Shown here: piece after piece, positions 1 through 6,539 of the stretch
Layout of the letters: every line of letters begins with the position of its first letter
Numbering within the stretch: the first letter of the stretch is position 1
Assembly: GCA_004525825.1 (NCBI GenBank)
Contig: SPBY01000172.1
Coordinates: 1 to 6,539 of the forward strand
Length of the DNA: 6,539 nucleotides
Origin: Bacteroidia bacterium
GTDB taxonomy: Bacteria; Bacteroidota; Bacteroidia; Bacteroidales; GCA-2748055
Direction: 5' to 3'
Position numbers and translations under genes: made by a program
The notes under the pieces: model-generated
Database searches by the model: none
Seen by the model: the letters and a program-made list of their open reading frames with translations, nothing else
Told to the model about the DNA's origin: nothing

Positions 1-1
1 A

Positions 2-592
2 CCACAGGTGGGAGAGCCCTATGAGTTCAACTTATACTTTAATACTGAAAAGTTCTCAACCTACCCCCACACCTTCACCCAGCTTGATGTGAATTACGCC
101 CTGGGTAAAAATATCGCGGAGCTTGGCGATTTCAAAATGGCCCTTGGTGGCAAGGTAAGGATCCGCTTATGGCCCTCCAATTACATGTGGGGCGATAACG
201 GCAGTTTCGGTTATTATTTCTCCTCCGGTCTGGATGCCTGGCTTAAAATGGAGTATAAACTGAACGATAAAAATCACCTCCGGGCTCATGTGGGACTTCC
301 CATTTTCTCCTTTGTCAGCAGGTCGCCTTACATGTCTCAAAATGATGAATATTTTGCAGACAATATTGAACACAATGACTTTAAATCAGTAATGAATTTT
401 TTGAAAAGAAGCGAGATTCAATCCTGGGGTCTATCACAGGGTGTTGATCTGGATGTATCTTACTACCATGCTTTTTCAGGAAGGTGGGAAATTGGAGCCA
501 GTTACTGGCTTTCCATGAACTTTAACCAGGCACCCACTCCACTGGCATCCATCGAAAATACATTTTTTTTATCCACCAGACTAAAGTTCTAA
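2..592 (+). CDS. Probable outer-membrane beta-barrel protein, 5' truncated (C-terminal 196 residues)
   Basis: The reading frame is open from the left edge, so the start codon and any signal peptide lie outside the window. The internal GTG at position 8 is not a convincing start. The product is not a family I recognise by name. It shows alternating polar/aromatic stretches typical of amphipathic beta strands (for example around DAWLKMEY and WEIGASYWLSMNF) and ends in RLKF. A C-terminal phenylalanine is the usual signal for outer-membrane barrel assembly. There are no catalytic motifs. The stop is 3 bp before the start of the S41 peptidase gene, so the two are almost certainly co-transcribed. 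By eye its last ~130 residues can be aligned with the exported protein at 1657-2424, suggesting paralogy. Coding status is well supported by length and context; the barrel assignment is an inference. Confidence 0.75.
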   Translation, partial: PQVGEPYEFNLYFNTEKFSTYPHTFTQLDVNYALGKNIAELGDFKMALGGKVRIRLWPSNYMWGDNGSFGYYFSSGLDAWLKMEYKLNDKNHLRAHVGLPIFSFVSRSPYMSQNDEYFADNIEHNDFKSVMNFLKRSEIQSWGLSQGVDLDVSYYHAFSGRWEIGASYWLSMNFNQAPTPLASIENTFFLSTRLKF

Positions 593-595
593 ATC

Positions 596-1600
596 ATGAG
601 AAATTATATATATATTCTGATAGTCTCCCTGCTTGTTTCGAGCTGCGAAAGCACACTCTACCAAGCGCAACCTGAAAATAATCCCGAGGCACTCTTTGAA
701 AATTTGTGGACCACCTTCGAGACAGATTATGCCCCCTTTGAGCTAAGAAATGTGAACTGGAATGAACAGTATCAGATCTACCGTCCCCAGGTACATTCAA
801 ACACCACGGACGATGAGCTTTATACGATCTTCACCCACATGCTTCGCTCTTTGAATGACGGCCATGTCTCGCTGGTGACGCCCAATAGAAAAGTATTCAA
901 TTCAAATATATACTTCGACCAGGAAAAACCTGACAGCCTGTTTAATCTTGACTTAATCAAATCAAAGTACATAAAAGATGACTATTCAGAAAGTGGCGAG
1001 GGGGGGAATATATACGGAAAAATTGGAAACACCGGATACTGGCATTTAAAGTGGATTGGTGATAACCTGTATGCTATAGACGATATCCTAAATGAATTTT
1101 CAGACACCGACGGATTAATAATAGACTTAAGAAATAACGCCGGAGGTGACATGACCTATTCTTTCTCAGAATTGGGACGCCTTACAGACGAAGTCCGGTT
1201 CACCCACCGTTCAAAAACAAAAAATGGCACAGGACCTGATGATTACACGGAGTGGTACAACTGGGACCTTTTTCCAAGATCACCCTACTTTGATAAGCCC
1301 ATTGTTTTAATCACCGATCGCTTTACCATCAGCGCAGGCGAAAGAACGACCATGGCCCTGAAAACACTACCCAACTTAATTCACCTGGGTGATACCACAA
1401 ATGGAGCGCATTCAACAAAAATTGGAAAAGAACTGGTAAATGGATGGTACTATTCCGTTTCCCCTCAGATTATTGAGGTTTCCGAGGGTGTATCCTATGA
1501 GGGTATTGGCCTGATTCCGGATATCCTCATGAAAAACACAATTGAGGAGGTAGAGGCCGGTCAGGATAAAACCCTGGAGACTGCCATTGCACTGTTTTGA
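596..1600 (+). CDS. S41-family serine peptidase, lipoprotein (tricorn-core/C-terminal-processing-protease type)
   Basis: A predicted envelope-anchored serine endopeptidase of 334 residues. The N-terminus is a lipoprotein signal peptide with the lipobox LVSSC, putting the lipidated cysteine at residue 17. A small helical region (about 30-95) leads to LNDGHVSL with His90, the DGH motif of tricorn-type S41 enzymes. The core follows, with DLRNNAGGD at 177-185, then TISAGER with the likely nucleophile Ser246, GDTTNG at 265-270, and YEGIG near the C-terminus with Glu302 before the family's PD motif. No PDZ domain is evident. The position that holds the catalytic Lys in CtpA-type enzymes (25 residues after Ser) is Ala271 here, so a Ser/His/Glu arrangement as in tricorn is more likely; this is inferred from motif spacing. 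The sequence after Cys17 (ESTLYQ) lacks a clear surface-export signal. The start is ATG without a recognisable Shine-Dalgarno, 3 bp after the upstream stop. The substrate is unknown. Confidence 0.9.
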   Translation: MRNYIYILIVSLLVSSCESTLYQAQPENNPEALFENLWTTFETDYAPFELRNVNWNEQYQIYRPQVHSNTTDDELYTIFTHMLRSLNDGHVSLVTPNRKVFNSNIYFDQEKPDSLFNLDLIKSKYIKDDYSESGEGGNIYGKIGNTGYWHLKWIGDNLYAIDDILNEFSDTDGLIIDLRNNAGGDMTYSFSELGRLTDEVRFTHRSKTKNGTGPDDYTEWYNWDLFPRSPYFDKPIVLITDRFTISAGERTTMALKTLPNLIHLGDTTNGAHSTKIGKELVNGWYYSVSPQIIEVSEGVSYEGIGLIPDILMKNTIEEVEAGQDKTLETAIALF

Positions 1601-1656
1601 ACATATAATATTACTTTCATGTTGTATAATAACACTTATAACCAGCTCAATTGAAG

Positions 1657-2424
1657 ATGACAAGAATATGGATCACATTGGGAATCATATGGTTTGGTAT
1701 GGTTTTGTCTGCCCAGGATACAGGTAATAAGACTGAACATACTGTATCCTTTAAGTCCCAGTACATCCAGATTAAGGATGAATTCAATTACGGACTGGTG
1801 AACAGGGGCCTGAACCTGGTGGGGGAATACACCCTGGTCTCCCACATTGATAAGAACATTTTCAGCTACCAGGCAGAGCTGGGCTTTGGTGCTAACTACA
1901 ACCAGGGACTGGGACTGATCTGGTCGCTCAAGCCCTTTGATTTCTTTTATGGATTCCGGATTAATAATAACCCGGAAATGCCCATTGCTCTGGGTCCCTA
2001 CCTGGCGGGCTATTACAAGTGGCAATTGTATCCCGAATTGCAAAGCGGACATATGTTCTGGATTTCTTCTTACGAACTGGGCCCGCGCTTTCAGATTTCG
2101 CTGCCGGTAAAAAGCAGAATTCTGCATGTCTCTATGTCCACTTCCCTGGCCAGCCTGAATTCAAGGCCTGAACCAAGGATCGAACAGTACTACTATTCCC
2201 TTACTTTCTCAGATTTTGTTAGCAATCCACATTCCAACATGACCTTCGGTTCGGTGAATCTATATAATCATTCCGACCTCAGAGTTGAACTGACTCATCC
2301 GGAAAAGGGTTTCTCCTTTGCTTATGAATTTGAGTTTATGGGCTATTTTAATGCACCGGCTTTCAGGTATATGGCTCACTCGATCAACCTTAACTGGATA
2401 CTTGGATATAAAAAATCAAAATAA
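1657..2424 (+). CDS. Exported barrel-like protein of unknown function
   Basis: A 255-residue protein whose specific family I do not recognise. I chose ATG at 1657 over the in-frame TTG two codons earlier, because the ATG gives a clean signal peptide: Thr-Arg, a hydrophobic core ITLGIIWFGMVL, then SAQ with cleavage expected around residues 19-20. The mature part is rich in Tyr, Phe, Trp and Gly in alternating patterns (SYQAELGFGANY, FSFAYEFEFMGYF), as in beta-barrel outer-membrane proteins. The C-terminus is GYKKSK rather than a terminal aromatic, which weakens the barrel call slightly. An SRPEP segment at 169-173 lines up with an SRSP segment in the protein ending at 592, and the flanking residues also align loosely, hence a possible tandem paralogue. 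It lies 56 bp after the S41 peptidase gene, and its stop is 1 bp before the serine hydrolase start. A periplasmic beta-rich protein is the alternative. Confidence 0.8.
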   Translation: MTRIWITLGIIWFGMVLSAQDTGNKTEHTVSFKSQYIQIKDEFNYGLVNRGLNLVGEYTLVSHIDKNIFSYQAELGFGANYNQGLGLIWSLKPFDFFYGFRINNNPEMPIALGPYLAGYYKWQLYPELQSGHMFWISSYELGPRFQISLPVKSRILHVSMSTSLASLNSRPEPRIEQYYYSLTFSDFVSNPHSNMTFGSVNLYNHSDLRVELTHPEKGFSFAYEFEFMGYFNAPAFRYMAHSINLNWILGYKKSK

Positions 2425-2425
2425 A

Positions 2426-3508
2426 ATGAGACTTACCCTTATACTCCTTATCTCTCTCCTGCTTTCAGCTTGCATGAAAGATGATCCCATGAACCAGGCC
2501 TTTGTTTCCTTTGAGCCGAAAGACATTGATGACGGACTGATCATTTCCAACCCTTTGGCAGAGGGTATTGATCCTGAAAAGCTTACTTCGGTATACAATA
2601 TTTCTTATAATGATGAAACCCTGTGGTCCCTTAGAAGCCTGCTGGTTTTTAAAAACAACAAACTTGTGGCGGAGGCCTATCTGAAAGATGAAAAGGATAT
2701 TACAACAAGGCATTTAATATGGTCCAGCACCAAGCAAGTCATGGGAATCCTAACTGGTATCGCTGTGGACCAGGGATTGATTGCTTCCATAAACGACCCT
2801 ATTTCAGCCTATTTGCCTGAAGTCCTGAATGCCTATTCAGAGAAAGCCGGAATCACCATTGAACAGCTGATCACCATGCATTCGGGAATAGATTACAACA
2901 ACGATGGGGTGGGCGGACAAACCGATAAGGTGCTTCGCCAAATCCCGGATAACATTACCAATTTTGTGCTCGCCAGGCCCATGAGAACTGCACCGGGAAC
3001 CGATTTTTACTACAACGACGGAGACCCCCAACTGATGTCCGCAGTCATACAGAGTGCTGCCGGCAAGCCAACAGATGAATGGGCCGATGAGGTTCTATTC
3101 TCCAAAATCGGTGTCCGGAATTACAACTGGGTGAGATATAAAGATGGAACCACCCTGGGCGGATTTGGAATTGAAACCACCCCCAGGGAACTTGCAAAAA
3201 TTGCCATGTGTGTGGCCGACAGCGGAAGATTCAACGATCAGCAAATCGTTTCAGCGGAGTGGATCAGGGAGATGATCAGTGTAAAGGTGGACCTGTCCGG
3301 CGACTATAAATTCGGGTACTACTGGTGGTATGATGCAACCCGCAATATTCATTTTACCTGGGGTCATGGGGGACAATTTGCTTTCATTGTGCCGGATCAA
3401 CAATTGATTGTAGTCATGACCTCCATTCCGAACACCCAGGGGGATTATCAGATTCAGGCCGATGAGGCACTGCCTTTGGTGGATCACATCATTGATGCCT
3501 GTTACTAA
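2426..3508 (+). CDS. Serine hydrolase lipoprotein, class C beta-lactamase/esterase fold, probably surface-exposed
   Basis: A 360-residue serine hydrolase of the beta-lactamase (PF00144-like) superfamily, which includes DD-peptidases, esterases and NylB-type amidases. ATG 2426 is the start, because it opens directly onto a lipoprotein signal peptide with lipobox LLSAC (Cys16). Extending the frame upstream to 2318 would only add residues overlapping the previous gene. The active-site motifs are intact: SSTK at 100-103 (nucleophile Ser100, Lys103), YYN at 195-197, and HGG at 314-316 replacing the KTG box. The WWY segment shortly before HGG is also typical of the esterase/NylB-like branch. The residues after Cys16 are MKDD, matching the K-(D/E)2 core of the Bacteroidetes lipoprotein export signal, so the enzyme is predicted to face outward. 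It starts 1 bp after the preceding stop, so it is translationally linked to that gene. Family assignment is firm. The substrate (peptide, ester, lactam or amide) cannot be read from the sequence, and beta-lactam resistance should not be assumed. Confidence 0.92.
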   Translation: MRLTLILLISLLLSACMKDDPMNQAFVSFEPKDIDDGLIISNPLAEGIDPEKLTSVYNISYNDETLWSLRSLLVFKNNKLVAEAYLKDEKDITTRHLIWSSTKQVMGILTGIAVDQGLIASINDPISAYLPEVLNAYSEKAGITIEQLITMHSGIDYNNDGVGGQTDKVLRQIPDNITNFVLARPMRTAPGTDFYYNDGDPQLMSAVIQSAAGKPTDEWADEVLFSKIGVRNYNWVRYKDGTTLGGFGIETTPRELAKIAMCVADSGRFNDQQIVSAEWIREMISVKVDLSGDYKFGYYWWYDATRNIHFTWGHGGQFAFIVPDQQLIVVMTSIPNTQGDYQIQADEALPLVDHIIDACY

Positions 3509-3519
3509 GATGAGGGAGA

Positions 3520-6147
3520 TCAGAATTCCACCCGGTAAGCGAAAATGGGGATGATCCCGGCCAAGGGATAATCCTCTATGCTTTCAGTTTCGGAATTGTA
3601 TTGAGTTGCCAAGACATTCTTCCGGTTGGTAACATTTTGAATGTCAAGCGACAGGGTATGCTCAGTTTTTTCCCTGAAAAAATGGAGCTTGAAACCCAGG
3701 TCAATCCTGAAATAGTCCTTTGCTTGTATGGAGTATAATTCATCGATCATATAGACCCCCTCACCTTTTTCAATGGATGCGGGCAGATCAATGGGGATCA
3801 GCCTTTTTCCTCCCGCCCAAATAAGCTTCAAATTAAGCCCCACCATTTTATTCTCACCCCAGTCAAACTCCTTTCCTCCCACAAGGTTGGTTATATAATT
3901 GATGTTATACTTTGTATTGTACCAGGTTCCTGCGGCCGGTTTATATTTTGAATCGAAGAGTGAATTGGTTACAAGAAAGTAGTAACCCTCTGTGAAGAAT
4001 TTCTGAAAGGTCAGTTCAAGACCAAAGTTCCTGGCTTCCCCTATGTTGGCCAGGGTATCGCCCGGATTGACCCCGCCAAACAAGGGGGCCCAATATTTGT
4101 CAGGATTGTTGGGTACGGGCAAATTGTTTATTTTCTGGAAGTATGCCTCGGTTTTTATCTGTAAATCAGATCTCAGCATCTTTTCATACCCAAGTACAAA
4201 GTGATTTGACCGGGTCATTTTCAATGCCAGATTCGGCATGTAAATACTGCCATCGGGCTGCTCCTGTTCAACAAAATAGACCGGCAGGTTCTCATTCTTG
4301 CTGTGAAGGCCATAGCCGAAGGAGAGCTTTTGCTTATTTCGCAGTTTTACCGTGAGTCCCAACCTGGGTTCTAAAGAATTATCCTTACTCAAAGCAAAAT
4401 GCGCATAATGCACTCCGGCATTGAAAACAAGCCTGTCTGAAAAGGCGTACTTGGATTGAAAGTAGCCCTGGTATAACTGGGTGCTGCCTATACTATTAAG
4501 TATGGTATGTTGCCCCCCGGAACCATCCTCTGCCTCTGAATAATATTTGAAATTTAAAAGATTCGCAACAACACCCATTCGTAAGCTCAGCTTACCAGAC
4601 ACTTTTCTGTTGTATAAGGTGCTGATTCTCAAGGCCCGGTTTTGAAGTTCGTCGAAAAAATATCTGCCTAAAATTCCAAGGCTATCCATCACTTCATAGT
4701 TTTCTGAGCTATAGCCTATGGAATGAGAGATGACGGTCTTCACGTACGACTTCTCATCGGGAAAAATGATATGGCTCAGTCCAATTGCATACATTCCGGT
4801 TTTAGTGAAATCCCGGTATCCACTTTCAGGATTTTCACCGGATGTGGTATCGGGCAGATACTTCTCATCGTCATCAGCCTTTCCACCCAGGGCCCAAAGT
4901 GAAAACGTACCTGCCTTTTTTGAAGGCAGGTTCACTTTAAAGGATAAATCCTGGTAATTGGGCAGGACATTTTTCGATAAATTCACATTAAAATTATCCA
5001 AGATAGAGAATGTGGAATACCTGTAATTGATAAGATAGGATCCATCATATCCTTTTTTGAAGGGACCCTCTGCAGCAAAATCGATACCCAGGACTCCTGC
5101 CTGGAAAGAGTATTCCCGTTCCAGATTGTTTCCGTTTCTCAATCTCAGATCAAAAACACCCGATAGCGCATTTCCATATTCAGCGGGAAATGCTCCAGTA
5201 AAAAAGTCTGAGGTGCTCAACAAATTGCTACTTAATATACTCACCGCTCCTGAGGTATATCCCTCTTCGGCAAAGTGATTTGGGCTGGGGATCTCGACTC
5301 CTTCCAGTCTCCAAAGCAACCAGTTGGGTGAATTTCCCCGGATAACAATCTCGTTGGTGGCATCATCATAACCCGAAACACCAGCAAATACCTGTGCCAT
5401 TCTGGCGGGATCGCTGATGCTTGCCGGATAGCGCTTGGTCTCCTCAACACTGAATGAGACGGCACTCACCGAGGTCATTTGATTCAAAGGATCGCCCTTC
5501 TTATAGGAGATAGATACCTCTCCAATGGATTCGGCCCTTTCAGCGATCTCAACCGATAAAACAACCTCCTTCGCCGAGCCAAGAAGTATTTCAGAGAACA
5601 GGGCATCTTCGTAACCCACATAGGTCACCATCAGGGAATGCCGGCCCACAGGAAGATTGTCGAACCTGAAATTCCCGTCAAGATCGGTGGTGGTACCTCT
5701 TGCTGGATCACTGTTTAATACAATGACCGTAGCAAAAGGCAAAGGGATTTTAGAGTCCCGGTCGCTTACGGTTCCCCGTAGGGTCTGGGTCGGGAGATCC
5801 GACCTTATTTTAGCTTTCTCCTTCTTGTCGGGAGTGATAATGATGGTATTATTTACTCTTTCAAAGCTAAGTCCTGTATTTTGGAGGCAGCGTTTTAATA
5901 CCTCATCTATCGTTCCGCCGCTCACACTTATGCTCAATTTGGGGCACTTTGCAATCTCCTCATGATTAAATATAAAGTCAATATCTGTCTGATTTCTGAT
6001 CTCATTGAGCACCGCTTCCAAGGTGGTATCTTTTAAGGAAAGCTTGAGCAGAGGGGCCTGGGCCTGGATAAGACCTGAGGAAAATAGGACAGCAATAAAA
6101 AACAATCCTGTTCTCAGAGAGATACTATAATGTGAACTATTGCACAT
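3520..6147 (-). CDS. TonB-dependent receptor with N-terminal STN signalling domain (FecA-like transducer)
   Basis: An 875-residue outer-membrane active transporter and probable signal transducer. The domains in order are: signal peptide ending IQA-Q near residue 29; STN domain at about 35-105 (LEAVLNEI to NNTIIITP); a CarboxypepD_reg-like beta-sandwich at about 122-205 with the DLDGNFRFDNLPVG turn; plug domain at about 225-345 with IRGNSP (269-274), LEGVEIP (281-287) and FPAEYGNALSG (320-330); then a ~530-residue barrel ending YRVEF, with the expected terminal Phe. It is shorter than typical SusC proteins (~1000 residues). It follows the FecR-like gene by 21 bp, so it is probably co-transcribed with it, and the STN domain would contact the FecR C-terminus in the periplasm. 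I could not identify a TonB box with certainty. There is no SusD partner downstream, so glycan import of the SusCD type is not supported. The ligand is unknown; a siderophore, peptide, cofactor or small saccharide is possible. Confidence 0.93.
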   Translation of the reverse strand: MCNSSHYSISLRTGLFFIAVLFSSGLIQAQAPLLKLSLKDTTLEAVLNEIRNQTDIDFIFNHEEIAKCPKLSISVSGGTIDEVLKRCLQNTGLSFERVNNTIIITPDKKEKAKIRSDLPTQTLRGTVSDRDSKIPLPFATVIVLNSDPARGTTTDLDGNFRFDNLPVGRHSLMVTYVGYEDALFSEILLGSAKEVVLSVEIAERAESIGEVSISYKKGDPLNQMTSVSAVSFSVEETKRYPASISDPARMAQVFAGVSGYDDATNEIVIRGNSPNWLLWRLEGVEIPSPNHFAEEGYTSGAVSILSSNLLSTSDFFTGAFPAEYGNALSGVFDLRLRNGNNLEREYSFQAGVLGIDFAAEGPFKKGYDGSYLINYRYSTFSILDNFNVNLSKNVLPNYQDLSFKVNLPSKKAGTFSLWALGGKADDDEKYLPDTTSGENPESGYRDFTKTGMYAIGLSHIIFPDEKSYVKTVISHSIGYSSENYEVMDSLGILGRYFFDELQNRALRISTLYNRKVSGKLSLRMGVVANLLNFKYYSEAEDGSGGQHTILNSIGSTQLYQGYFQSKYAFSDRLVFNAGVHYAHFALSKDNSLEPRLGLTVKLRNKQKLSFGYGLHSKNENLPVYFVEQEQPDGSIYMPNLALKMTRSNHFVLGYEKMLRSDLQIKTEAYFQKINNLPVPNNPDKYWAPLFGGVNPGDTLANIGEARNFGLELTFQKFFTEGYYFLVTNSLFDSKYKPAAGTWYNTKYNINYITNLVGGKEFDWGENKMVGLNLKLIWAGGKRLIPIDLPASIEKGEGVYMIDELYSIQAKDYFRIDLGFKLHFFREKTEHTLSLDIQNVTNRKNVLATQYNSETESIEDYPLAGIIPIFAYRVEF

Positions 6148-6151
6148 AGTG

Positions 6152-6158
6152 CCGCCTT
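6152..6158 (-). promoter_or_regulatory. Possible ribosome binding site for the TonB-dependent receptor
   Basis: On the minus strand the 21-bp spacer between the FecR-like stop and the receptor ATG contains AAGGCGG, 4 bases before the start codon. This is one mismatch from AAGGAGG. It supports ATG 6147 as the start, although many Bacteroidota genes, including the four on the other strand here, do without such a sequence. Confidence 0.4.
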
Positions 6159-6168
6159 ACCCAATGAT

Positions 6169-6539
6169 TTATAATACCACGATGATGTTTTCCCTGTACT
6201 CAAACTTTACATCCGTTGTCATTTCCAGCATCTCGAGTATGGTCGAAAGCCTCTCTTCCCGATCCAGTCTTGCAGAAAAATGGAACTCCTTCGCCTTGGT
6301 ATTTTCAAATTCGAATTTGAAATCATACCACCTGGCTAATCGTTTCATAACAACTTCCAGGTCTTCGTTGTGGAACTCCATTTTACCCTTTATCCATGAA
6401 ATATAGTTGGATGCATTCACTTCTTTTTTTGTAATCTCGGCTGAGGAGCGGATATATATAGCTTGTTCATTGGGTGCAAGAATTATTTGGCCGACCATTA
6501 CTTTTCCCTCCACGAGGGTGGCTTTAAATGCAGGATCGT
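6169..6539 (-). CDS. FecR-family anti-sigma factor, 5' truncated (C-terminal 122 residues)
   Basis: The frame is open to the right edge, so the N-terminal cytoplasmic sigma-binding part and the membrane helix are outside the window. The GTG at 6513 is internal: the frame continues upstream as DPAFKATL, completing the typical FecR strand pattern ATLVEGKV...LAPNEQA. After it comes the Bacteroidetes FecR C-terminal domain (DUF4974-like): ISWIKGKMEFHNEDLEVV, then LARWYDFKFEFEN, then FHFSARLDREERLSTILEMLE and a final strand NIIVVL. Family knowledge says such proteins hold an ECF sigma factor inactive, or help activate it, until the partner receptor signals through its STN domain. The neighbouring STN receptor 21 bp downstream fits this exactly. 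The cognate sigma gene is expected just upstream, beyond position 6539, but cannot be seen. Confidence 0.9.
   Translation of the reverse strand, partial: DPAFKATLVEGKVMVGQIILAPNEQAIYIRSSAEITKKEVNASNYISWIKGKMEFHNEDLEVVMKRLARWYDFKFEFENTKAKEFHFSARLDREERLSTILEMLEMTTDVKFEYRENIIVVL

Noticed and set aside
563..570. Run of eight T residues near the 3' end of the first gene, considered as a terminator tail or slippage site.
   Set aside because: No GC-rich stem precedes it and the frame runs on to a sensible RLKF C-terminus directly before the next gene.
1000..1006. Run of seven G residues inside the S41 peptidase gene, considered as a phase-variable slippage tract.
   Set aside because: The tract is short, the frame is intact, and it encodes an unremarkable Gly-Gly in a loop. 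A single sequence cannot show variation.
1601..1656. AT-rich 56-bp spacer with two TATAAT hexamers (1604-1609 and 1625-1630), possibly an internal promoter.
   Set aside because: Bacteroidota promoters usually use a TAnnTTTG -7 element with an upstream TTG. No convincing pair at the right spacing is present, and TATAAT by chance is likely in such AT-rich sequence.
2318..2425. In-frame upstream extension of the serine hydrolase, starting inside the preceding gene.
   Set aside because: It would bury the lipoprotein signal peptide behind 36 residues that overlap the previous coding sequence. ATG 2426 gives a textbook lipobox.
2426..3508. Interpretation of the serine hydrolase as an antibiotic-resistance beta-lactamase.
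   Set aside because: The fold is shared with esterases, amidases and DD-peptidases. The HGG box, lipid anchor and operon context do not point to an AmpC-type resistance enzyme.
3520..6147. Several + strand reading frames of 70-100 codons opposite the receptor gene.
   Set aside because: They have no recognisable domains, no plausible translation signals, and are explained as shadows of the long, clearly homologous minus-strand gene.

Overview
The window looks like chromosomal DNA from a Bacteroidota (Bacteroidetes) organism. The evidence is the gene content: a FecR-type anti-sigma factor with the DUF4974-like C-terminal domain next to an STN-domain TonB-dependent receptor, lipoproteins with short Bacteroidetes-style signal peptides, the KDD motif after one lipoprotein cysteine, signal peptides ending in SAQ or QAQ, and mostly no Shine-Dalgarno sequence before start codons. 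I cannot assign a genus. Nearly all of the window is coding, and I saw no RNA gene, insertion sequence, CRISPR array or long repeat.

Left half, + strand, 2 to 3508: four tightly packed genes that look like one operon (spacers of 3, 56 and 1 bp) running in from the left edge. They alternate in type. First comes the C-terminal part of a probable outer-membrane beta-barrel protein, then an S41-family serine peptidase lipoprotein, then a second exported barrel-like protein, then a lipoprotein serine hydrolase of the class C beta-lactamase/esterase fold. By eye the two barrel-like proteins appear distantly related. The block therefore looks like two barrel-plus-hydrolase units whose hydrolases have unrelated folds. 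All four products should sit in the cell envelope. The last hydrolase carries a sequence resembling the Bacteroidetes signal for export to the cell surface. The substrates cannot be deduced from the sequence.

Right half, - strand, 6539 to 3520: the C-terminal part of a FecR-like anti-sigma factor, then after 21 bp a complete 875-residue TonB-dependent receptor with signal peptide, STN domain, CarboxypepD_reg-like domain, plug and barrel. This is the arrangement of a FecIRA-like surface-signalling system, in which substrate binding at the receptor is relayed through the STN domain to FecR and on to an ECF sigma factor, presumably encoded just beyond the right edge. No SusD-like gene follows the receptor: its stop codon lies only 11 bp from the convergent stop of the serine hydrolase. 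The two halves are thus convergent transcription units with no visible shared control.
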